This document shows positions 33,710 to 39,172 of a stretch of 39,172 bases of DNA, piece after piece. The notes under the pieces were generated by a model. That model did no database searches. It saw only the letters and a program-made list of their open reading frames with translations, and was not told where the DNA came from. Origin of the DNA: Longimycelium tulufanense (GTDB lineage: Bacteria > Actinomycetota > Actinomycetes > Mycobacteriales > Pseudonocardiaceae); assembly GCF_014645795.1 (NCBI RefSeq), contig NZ_BMMK01000010.1:1-39172 (forward strand), written 5' to 3'. Position numbers and translations under genes: made by a program. Within the stretch, counting starts at the first letter, position 1, and every line of letters starts with the position of its first letter.

Positions 33710-34615
33710 ATGTCGGGGGAGCACAAGCTGGACCTGCCCGCGCCCGCGGTGCGGGAGCGCCGCGCCCTGGACCTGAACGGGCTCGGGGTGCTGGGGCTGA
33801 GCGTGCTGCTGATGCTGGTCGGGGCCGCGGTGATCGTCGGCTCGGCGGTGGTGGACTCCGGTCTGGGCATCACCGTGGGGGTGCTCGTCGCCGCGGGTGG
33901 GAGCCTGCTGCTCCCCGGGCTGGTCGCGGTGGCGCCCGGTGAGGCGCGGGTCGTGCAGTTCGTCGGCCGCTACTCCGGGACCGTGCGGGAGCCGGGCCTG
34001 CGTTGGGTGAACCCGTTCACCACGCGGGTGAAGGTTTCCACCCGGATCCGCAACCACGAGAGCTCGGTCATGAAGGTCAACGACGCCGACGGCAACCCGA
34101 TCGAGATCGCCGCGGTCGTGGTCTGGCAGGTGGCCGACACGGCGCAGGCGAGCTTCGAGGTGGACGACTTCGTCACGTTCGTGGAGACGCAGACCGAGAC
34201 GGCGGTGCGGCACATCGCGACGACCTACCCCTACGACACGCACACCAGCTCGGGGCTGTCGCTGCGCGAGAACGCCGACGAGATCACCGAGAAGCTGTCG
34301 ACGGAGATCGCGGCGCGGGTGCAGGCGGCCGGCGTGAAGATCGTGGAGTCGCGGTTCACGCACCTCGCCTATGCGCCGGAGATCGCGCAGGCCATGTTGC
34401 AGCGGCAGCAGGCCGGGGCCGTGGTGGCGGCGCGGGCGAAGATCGTGGAGGGTGCCGTGGGCATGGTGCAGGCGGCGCTGGACCAGCTCGCCGAGAAGGA
34501 CGTCATCGAGCTGGACGAGGAACGCAAGGCGACGATGGTCAGCAACCTGCTGGTCGTGCTGTGTGGGGACCGGTCGACGCAGCCGGTCGTCAACACCGGG
34601 TCGCTCTACCAGTGA
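33710..34615 (+). CDS. SPFH/band-7 domain membrane protein
   Basis: The 301-residue protein has two transmembrane segments ([20 protein letters not shown] and [18 protein letters not shown]), then an SPFH domain beginning [20 protein letters not shown], with [21 protein letters not shown] and [23 protein letters not shown] coiled-coil-like C-terminal part ([20 protein letters not shown]) ends the protein. SPFH proteins form large oligomeric membrane scaffolds. ATG 33710 is chosen because GAGGAGGAGG ends six bases upstream; GTG 33689 is weaker. It is followed 39 bases later by an RHH regulator, an association I believe recurs in actinomycetes. Confidence 0.88.
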   Translation: MSGEHKLDLPAPAVRERRALDLNGLGVLGLSVLLMLVGAAVIVGSAVVDSGLGITVGVLVAAGGSLLLPGLVAVAPGEARVVQFVGRYSGTVREPGLRWVNPFTTRVKVSTRIRNHESSVMKVNDADGNPIEIAAVVVWQVADTAQASFEVDDFVTFVETQTETAVRHIATTYPYDTHTSSGLSLRENADEITEKLSTEIAARVQAAGVKIVESRFTHLAYAPEIAQAMLQRQQAGAVVAARAKIVEGAVGMVQAALDQLAEKDVIELDEERKATMVSNLLVVLCGDRSTQPVVNTGSLYQ

Positions 34616-34654
34616 GCCGGGACTTCGGACGGACGCGTCGCAGGGGAGCCGTGA

Positions 34655-34912
34655 GTGGCCGAACGGAAGAGCTTCCTGCTCCGCCTGGACCCCGCGGTGC
34701 ACGACGCGCTGGCTCGTTGGGCCGGTGACGAGCTGCGCAGTGTCAACGCGCAGATCGAGTTCCTGCTGCGCAAGGCACTGGCCGAGGCGGGTCGGCTGCC
34801 GCCGGATGCCCGTCGGCCCGCCCGCCGCGGCCGGCCACGCAAACGGCCGGCGGACGAGACCGGTGCTGGTGCGGGGACGAACGATGGGACGGAGCGGGCG
34901 GACGATCAGTGA
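34655..34912 (+). CDS. Ribbon-helix-helix (Arc-type) DNA-binding protein
   Basis: The 85-residue protein has the RHH pattern: a strand KSFLLRLDP, helix AVHDALARWAGDELRS, then VNAQIEFLLRKALAEAG. The C-terminal half is a basic and Pro-rich tail (RRPARRGRPRKRP). GTG 34655 has AGGGGAG six bases upstream. RHH proteins bind symmetric operators as dimers, so the palindrome at 33650 is its probable target, giving an autoregulated operon with the SPFH protein. No toxin-like gene follows, so an antitoxin role is unlikely. Confidence 0.85.
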   Translation: MAERKSFLLRLDPAVHDALARWAGDELRSVNAQIEFLLRKALAEAGRLPPDARRPARRGRPRKRPADETGAGAGTNDGTERADDQ

Positions 34913-35640
34913 GCGGGTCAGGCATCTTGCCTGCCCCACAGATCAAGGCGTGCCCAACCGGTTTCCCGCTTCCGGCCAACTGTGGCGGACGTAAGGGGCG
35001 CCGTAGCACGACAACCGCCGTCACCGCCGGGAGCTGACCGCTCTCAGGCGGAGTGCGCTCAGGCAGCGGGCCAAATGCCCTCCCTCCGTTACCTCCCAAG
35101 CCTTCCCGGCAGGTTCTGGCCTGCGTGCGGTGTACCGGGCTCGCCTGGTCCGCTGGGGAGGGGCCCTGCCGCTATCACGCTGTTGGCGAAGTACCGGTCG
35201 TGGCCGCGGAACACGGACGTCCCTGGGGGTGTGGCCCAGCTCGGACTGAGGCCACCGGAGTCCACCGCAGGTTCGCCAACACGGTCGCAATGGTCGGGCC
35301 AGCGCAGGTGCTGACCTCGCCGGGGTCGACAGGGGTCGGTGCCCGACCCGGTGGAGTGGCACACCAGGGCAATCGGGCGTGCGACGCCTTCGTCCTTCCC
35401 CTTGAGCCAGGACCGCGGGGGCGGTCGTTTGCCGAATGCGTTGATCACACTCCGCTACCCGGGGGTCGTCACCGCCGGCGGTGGTGTTCCCCGACCCCGC
35501 GCCAGCCGGGGACCACCACCGCCGGGGTCGACGAGCGGGACCGCGGCGAGTCGCGGCACGGGCCCGGGAAGTATGCAACCTGACGCATGAGTAACCCCTC
35601 TCGGACGCGGCGCGATCACCCCGCGGCGAACGTAGGCCGC
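34913..35640. other. 728-bp region without a supported gene
   Basis: Several short open frames in different phases overlap, none with a start, binding site or family signature. The region may hold a decayed gene or an unknown RNA. A large hairpin lies at 35475-35525. Confidence 0.4.
35475..35525 (-). terminator. Large imperfect hairpin, probably terminator of the MscL-like gene
   Basis: Arms 35475-35493 and 35507-35525 pair over 19 bases with one mismatch (CCGGCGGTGGTG with CACCACCGCCGG, plus CCCCG with CGGGG), loop 13. The left arm overlaps the perfect palindrome CACCGCCGGCGGTG (35470-35483), so two exclusive folds are possible. It lies about 115 bases past the MscL-like stop on the minus strand. 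Confidence 0.45.
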
Positions 35641-36015
35641 TCAGCCGGGTGAGTCCGCGCCCTGTTCCGCACCGTCGGCCGCCCGCCCCGCTCGACGTTG
35701 CCGCAGCCACCGGGCCGCCCACCGCACGGAGCACAACACGGCGAACGCCACCGAGGTCAGCACCAGAAAGTTGATCAGGCTGGCGATCACGGAGCCGTAC
35801 TGCAACCGCCACTGTCCGGCCTGCAGGCTGAGCCGGCTGACCTCGGGTTGCCCGAGCGCCGAGGTCACCCGCGCAAGGATCACGTCGCGCGCGAGCAGCT
35901 GCACGGCGCAGGCCACCACCGCCCCCAAGCCCGCGCCGACCAGCACCTCGACGAGGCCGCCGGCCGACACCGTTGTGCCGCTGCCGCGCCCAGGTCCCGC
36001 CACGCCGACCTCCAC
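35641..36015 (-). CDS. Divergent MscL-like mechanosensitive channel protein
   Basis: The 124-residue protein resembles MscL: helix 1 LVEVLVGAGLGAVVACAVQL followed by LARDVI (in place of the usual DLAVAVVIGAAF and D-I-x-x-P), a loop with LGQPEVSRLSL, then QYGSVIASLINFLVLTSVAF (like 'YG.FI.ALINFLIIA'), and the basic end RWAARWLRQRR. The typical N-terminal amphipathic helix with RGN-DLAVAV is missing or strongly altered, and the C-terminal bundle is lost. It is thus either a reduced channel or a decaying gene. GTG 36013-36015 is a tentative start with no good binding site. Confidence 0.6.
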   Translation of the reverse strand: MEVGVAGPGRGSGTTVSAGGLVEVLVGAGLGAVVACAVQLLARDVILARVTSALGQPEVSRLSLQAGQWRLQYGSVIASLINFLVLTSVAFAVLCSVRWAARWLRQRRAGRAADGAEQGADSPG

Positions 36016-36021
36016 ATCACA

Positions 36022-36045
36022 GGGAGTAGTAATTCAATTACTCCC
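36022..36045. promoter_or_regulatory. AT-rich palindrome upstream of the MscL-like gene
   Basis: AGTAATT-C-AATTACT (36028-36042) is a 7-1-7 inverted repeat; GGGAGTA (36022-36028) and TACTCCC (36039-36045) form a second, overlapping one. The site lies six bases before the gene start on the minus strand. MarR-like or similar regulators bind sites of this look. Confidence 0.5.
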
Positions 36046-36393
36046 AGTATGAAACGGGGTCGGCGTGTCACGGCACCCCCGCGGCAGGCCATTCCCGCCT
36101 CCGGTCCGCGCAGTCACTTCGCTTGAGTGACGTGTAAAGCACCTTCGGAGTTATTCGTCTCTGGGCGGTCGGGGAGTAGGGGTTCTCACCGGTTCGGGAC
36201 AACCGTTGCTTCGCCGGATCGGGAAGGGTCGGTAAGTCCGTTGGCGCGGCGGGAAGCCGCGGTCGGGGTCGGCGTCTTCCCGCCTCCTCGGCCGGCCCCC
36301 GACCCGGGCGGCGGAACACGTCAGTGCCGGGGCCCACCTGCCCCGCGGGCGGCCCACCGGTCGGGCACCCTGGGCCAGCGCGTGCGGGGCTGG
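36046..36393. other. 348-bp gap without a supported gene
   Basis: I see no gene; a 25-codon frame beginning ATG 36049 is too short and has no binding site. The sequence is GC-rich and partly repetitive, with clusters of GGTCGGGG/CCCGACC. Confidence 0.35.
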
Positions 36394-37200
36394 TCAGCCG
36401 CCGAAGGCGACCCGCCATCCCAGGGTGACCAGGAGCGTTGCGACCACGGCCAGGAAGACGTGGCGCACGAAGACCGAGCCGTAGCGCACCGCGACGCCGG
36501 CGCCGACCAGTCCGCCGGCGAGGTTGAACACGGCCATGGCGAGCCCCAGACCCCACAGCACCTTCCCGGCCGGGGCGAAGTAGGCGAGGGCCCCGATGTT
36601 GGTGGCCACGTTGACCACCTTCGCGGTGGCCGAGGCGCGCAGGAACGCGAAACCCAGCAGGCCGACCAGCAAGAACACCAGGAAGGAGCCGGTACCGGGG
36701 CCGGTCATGCCGTCGTAGAAGCCCAGCACCGCGCCGCCCAGGGTCATCAGGGCGAGTTCAGCGCGCGGTCCGAAGCGGGTGCTCTCGTGCAGGCCGAGCT
36801 CCCGACGGCGCCAGGTGTAGTAGCCGACACCGGCGATGGCGGTGAGCACGATGCCGTTGAGCGCGCCCGGGGAGAGCTTGTCCGCCACGGTCGCCCCGCC
36901 GTAGGCACCCGCAAGCGCGGTCGCGGCCATCGGGACCGCCGAGCGCCACCGGATACGGGTTCGCCTGGCATACGTGCGAAGCGCGGCCGAGGTACCCACG
37001 ACCGCGGCGACCTTGTTGGTCGCCACCGCGTAGACCGGATGGCCACCGACACCCAACAGCATCAGCGCCGGGAGCTGGACGAGGCCGCCCCCGCCGACCA
37101 CCGCGTCGACCGTTCCGGCCGCGAAGGCCGCCAGGCAGAGGAAGAGCAGCCCGGCCAGGGAGACGTCAGCAAACCCGGGCCACCCCAGTGCGTTCATCAC
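36394..37200 (-). CDS. TauE/SafE (TSUP) family membrane permease
   Basis: The 268-residue protein has about eight hydrophobic segments and the TSUP signatures: AAFAAGTVDAVVGGGGLVQL, VGVGGHPVYAVATNKVAA, and the repeat GFYDGMTGPGTGSFLVFLLV. The family exports or takes up sulfite, sulfoacetate or related organosulfur anions. Its role with the distant sulfur operon is only suggestive. The start at GTG 37198-37200 (or ATG 37195-37197) lies six bases after a -10-like TAGGGT (minus strand, at 37207-37212), so it is probably leaderless. Confidence 0.88.
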   Translation of the reverse strand: MMNALGWPGFADVSLAGLLFLCLAAFAAGTVDAVVGGGGLVQLPALMLLGVGGHPVYAVATNKVAAVVGTSAALRTYARRTRIRWRSAVPMAATALAGAYGGATVADKLSPGALNGIVLTAIAGVGYYTWRRRELGLHESTRFGPRAELALMTLGGAVLGFYDGMTGPGTGSFLVFLLVGLLGFAFLRASATAKVVNVATNIGALAYFAPAGKVLWGLGLAMAVFNLAGGLVGAGVAVRYGSVFVRHVFLAVVATLLVTLGWRVAFGG

Positions 37201-37206
37201 CTCGGC

Positions 37207-37212
37207 ACCCTA
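37207..37212 (-). promoter_or_regulatory. -10 box of leaderless TSUP gene
   Basis: TAGGGT on the minus strand, six bases before the start. No clear -35 box is visible. The same hexamer is used at 21915-21920 and 27934-27939. Confidence 0.6.
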
Positions 37213-37418
37213 GGAAGCCCGACCCCCGCCCGGGCGCCGGCAATGACCCAGATCACGGGTGGCCGGTGGCGAGCGGGTTCGGGTGGGTGCCCCGAACGGA
37301 CGCTGTTAGGATGGCCAGCCGTGCCGTGCGGCATTCCGCCGTGGAGGAAGACCCACGCGTGTCGCGTGGGTGCCAGTGAGCGCGGCACACCCATCGAACT
37401 CGAGACAAGGGGCTTCGC

Positions 37419-37679
37419 GTGGCCAACATCAAGTCGCAGATGAAGCGTAACCGCCAGAACGAGAAGCGGCGGCTGCGGAACAAGTCGGTCAAGTCCTCGG
37501 TGAAGACCGCGATCCGCAGGTTCCGCGAGGCCGCCGAGGCCGGTGACAAGGACAAGGCCCTGGTGCTGCTGCGCGAGGCCAGCCGCAAGCTGGACAAGGC
37601 CACCAGTAAGGGCGTCATCCACCGCAACCAGGCCGCCAACAAGAAGTCCGCGATGGCGCTGCGCGCCAACCAGCTCTGA
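37419..37679 (+). CDS. rpsT: 30S ribosomal protein S20
   Basis: The 86-residue, strongly basic protein begins [20 protein letters not shown] and ends with [19 protein letters not shown], matching S20 over its whole length. It binds 16S rRNA in the body of the small subunit. The GTG at 37419 has AAGGGG eight bases upstream. It is a single gene followed by a very strong terminator. Confidence 0.97.
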   Translation: MANIKSQMKRNRQNEKRRLRNKSVKSSVKTAIRRFREAAEAGDKDKALVLLREASRKLDKATSKGVIHRNQAANKKSAMALRANQL

Positions 37680-37711
37680 GGCGCGCGCCGGGCGGGTTCC
37701 GCCGAACGTGA

Positions 37712-37747
37712 CGAGGGGCGCCGTTCCGGGTGGAACGGCGCCCCTCG
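37712..37747 (+). terminator. Terminator of rpsT
   Basis: A 16-bp perfect stem (37712-37727 and 37732-37747) with the four-base loop GGGT, followed by CTTGTTC, starts 32 bases after the rpsT stop. It also faces the convergent sigma factor gene. Confidence 0.85.
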
Positions 37748-37813
37748 CTTGTTCACCGAAGTCGACGTGGCGGTCACGGGACCGGTGGGGCACCCGCCCC
37801 GCGACCTGCCGGG

Positions 37814-38326
37814 TCAACCGACCAGGTGAGCCCGCCGTCGGGCCCGGCACCGGGCCCGGCTCGCCGCGGACTCGCTGGCCCTGGTCGTGATGCCCAGCTC
37901 GCGGGCGATCTCCTGATGCCCCTGGCCACTGGCCAGGCAGAGCAGGATCCGCCGCTCCCGCGCCGTCAGCGGCCCGCAGCGACGCAACATCCAGGTCGCC
38001 TCCGCGCGGTCGCTGACCAGTTCGGCCGGGTCGTCCGAGCCGACGGGTAGCAACCGCGGGTGGTCATCGAACTGGCGTGCCACCTTGCGCCGACGGAAGC
38101 GGTCCACGCAGAGTCGCCGGACGACGGCCACCAGGAACTGCCGCATCCGGTTCCGGTCCAATCGTGGGAATTCCGCGGCGCGCACCAACGCATCGTGCAC
38201 GACATCCTCCGCGTCATACCCACTACCGCAGTAGTGTGTAGCCATTTGGACCAACTGTGGACGCAGTTCCACGCAGGCCTGCCAAAAGTTGGCTTCCGCA
38301 CCACGTGCCGAAGCACCCTCGCGCAT
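37814..38326 (-). CDS. ECF-like RNA polymerase sigma factor
   Basis: The 170-residue protein has a sigma region 2 (about 12-80, YCGSGYDAEDVVHDALVRA and RNRMRQFLVAVVRRLCVDRF) and a sigma region 4 with HTH (ERRILLCLASGQGHQEIARE, LGITTRASESAASRAR). It would direct polymerase to its own promoter class. ATG 38324-38326 is chosen because AGGGG lies seven bases upstream and region 2 follows at the right distance. No anti-sigma gene is adjacent. It diverges from the SSI-type inhibitor gene; the two share a 328-base control region. Confidence 0.85.
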   Translation of the reverse strand: MREGASARGAEANFWQACVELRPQLVQMATHYCGSGYDAEDVVHDALVRAAEFPRLDRNRMRQFLVAVVRRLCVDRFRRRKVARQFDDHPRLLPVGSDDPAELVSDRAEATWMLRRCGPLTARERRILLCLASGQGHQEIARELGITTRASESAASRARCRARRRAHLVG

Positions 38327-38422
38327 GTCGATCCCCTGTTTCGGTGAAATTAAGGGCGGCGCTGCCCCTGGTTCGCGCGGCGCCAGGCGTCCGCAGCCAG
38401 TCCCGGCCACGAACAGGTGACA

Positions 38423-38437
38423 TTGCACAGAGTGCAA
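38423..38437. promoter_or_regulatory. Inverted repeat TTGCAC-AGA-GTGCAA
   Basis: A perfect 6-3-6 inverted repeat lies 96 bases upstream of the sigma factor start, in the AT-richer gap between the sigma and inhibitor genes. Its size suits a dimeric regulator. Confidence 0.5.
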
Positions 38438-38534
38438 CTGCGCAGGGCAAGCCCTAGTTGCTACCGAAAACAACCTGGCCACCTCGATTGAATCACGAAC
38501 GAGTCAACTTCGTCGCGCCACGATCGACACTGAC

Positions 38535-38557
38535 GGAACCTCGCTATGAGAATCGTC
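38535..38557 (+). promoter_or_regulatory. Possible ECF-type promoter of the SSI gene
   Basis: GGAACC (38535-38540) and CGTC (38554-38557) resemble ECF -35 and -10 elements, though the spacing of 13 bases is short. A sigma-70-like reading (TATGAG, 38545-38550) is an alternative. Confidence 0.3.
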
Positions 38558-38654
38558 ACCGCGAGTCCGGAGGGCCAACCCACGTATTACGTGTGGAGTG
38601 CCCAGAAGGCGCTCGGACACATGGAAAACGGTTTCGGAGAAAGGACCCTCGATC

Positions 38655-39074
38655 GTGAGAAACCGGCTCCTGGGATTAGCGCTCGCCGCAGGCGGAACCC
38701 TGCTTCTGGTGGGCGCGACTCCCGCGAACGCCGCATCGGAACCCGCCACCGAGAGCAACCCGTCGGCGTCCGCCCTCGTGCTCACGTCGAACCCGGGTGA
38801 GGAGGTTTCTCCGTTCGCCCGCAGCGTGGCGTTGACCTGTCAACCGGCCGGCGGCACGCATCCCGAACCCGTTTTCGCCTGTAACGAGCTCGCCAGCGTC
38901 GATGGCGACATCAACAAGCTCGATGTGCGGACCGACCAGGCGTGCACCTTCATCTACGCGCCGGTGACGGTCACCGCGACCGGTGTCTGGGACGGTCGCA
39001 AGGTCGAGTACAAGGAGACCTTCCCCAACGACTGCGTGCTGACGTCCTACACCGGTCACGTCTTCCGCTTCTGA
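38655..39074 (+). CDS. Subtilisin inhibitor-like (SSI family) secreted protease inhibitor
   Basis: From GTG 38655 the product is 139 residues with a signal peptide (LLGLALAAGGTLLLVGATPANA). The mature part fits the SSI family: LTCQPAGGTHPEPVFACNEL, VDGDI, YAPVTVTATGVWDGRKVEYK and TFPNDC, ending GHVFRF. Four cysteines (62, 76, 97, 127) would make the two SSI disulfides. At the reactive loop the sequence is Cys97-Thr-Phe-Ile-Tyr; SSI has Cys-Pro-Met-Val-Tyr, so the P1 residue is Phe99, suited to subtilisin/chymotrypsin-like proteases. AAAGGA lies about ten bases upstream. Confidence 0.9.
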   Translation: MRNRLLGLALAAGGTLLLVGATPANAASEPATESNPSASALVLTSNPGEEVSPFARSVALTCQPAGGTHPEPVFACNELASVDGDINKLDVRTDQACTFIYAPVTVTATGVWDGRKVEYKETFPNDCVLTSYTGHVFRF

Positions 39075-39172
39075 CCGGCGGGTCGGCTCCGTTCGGTCCC
39101 GGGGTTGGTGAGCGCCCTCGACACCGGCTATCCGACCGCCCTCGCTCCCCGTTCCGTTCCGGGGGCCCAAGT

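Noticed and set aside
35021-35812. 263-codon minus frame in the gene-free region
   Set aside because: It overlaps the MscL-like gene in another phase and is Arg/Pro/Gly-rich with no structure, typical of shadow frames.
1-39172. CRISPR array, tRNA or rRNA genes
   Set aside because: I saw no regular spaced repeats, no tRNA cloverleaf and no rRNA stretch in the window.

Overview
The window is high-GC actinobacterial DNA. The gene set is typical of the Actinomycetes: a GTG-rich hrcA-dnaJ-rsmE cluster, an Fe-S type APS reductase pathway, an SSI-type protease inhibitor, a streptomycete-like RNase Sa, and leaderless genes with TAGGGT -10 boxes. A Pseudonocardiaceae-like organism is my best guess. 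That guess is inference from gene content and style; no rRNA or tRNA gene is visible in the window.

Layout. Positions 1-3.2 kb hold the regulatory and integration end of an integrative element: a gene running off the left edge, an excisionase-like HTH protein, two divergent XRE regulators, a small unknown protein and a tyrosine integrase. From 3.3 to 4.7 kb a TetR regulator and a membrane protein diverge around a perfect operator-like palindrome. A 590-bp stretch rich in GC hairpins follows. From 5.2 to 10.0 kb lie rsmE, dnaJ and hrcA (all minus), a small conserved protein on plus, and hemW on minus.

From 10.07 to 18.86 kb there is one long plus-strand sulfur assimilation operon. It starts with a short cysteine-containing leader peptide and continues with sulfite reductase, a zinc-ribbon protein, cysH, cysD, cysN, an ssuABC-like ABC transporter and a sirohydrochlorin chelatase. 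Many of these genes overlap by 1-14 bases. Together they import a sulfur compound, activate sulfate to APS, reduce APS to sulfite and sulfite to sulfide, and supply siroheme for the last step. No APS kinase (cysC) is present, which fits an APS reductase rather than a PAPS reductase.

From 19 to 30.4 kb is a mixed region. It holds a secreted protein, an ADP-ribosylglycohydrolase with two N-terminal repeats, an enoyl-CoA hydratase, an RNase Sa/barstar-like pair with a small membrane protein, a zinc-free MDR oxidoreductase, an APC amino acid permease, a nitronate monooxygenase-like enzyme, a CcdA/DsbD-like membrane protein, an M15 peptidase and a small secreted protein. From 30.7 to 39.1 kb are lepA, the remnant of an ABC-2 permease, an SPFH protein with a ribbon-helix-helix regulator, a divergent MscL-like protein, a TauE/SafE permease, rpsT, an ECF-like sigma factor and an SSI-family inhibitor.

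The least ordinary items are the repeat-ADP-ribosylglycohydrolase fusion (19917-21695), the SPFH/RHH operon with a 16-bp perfect palindrome, the RNase/barstar module, and the sulfur operon leader peptide.
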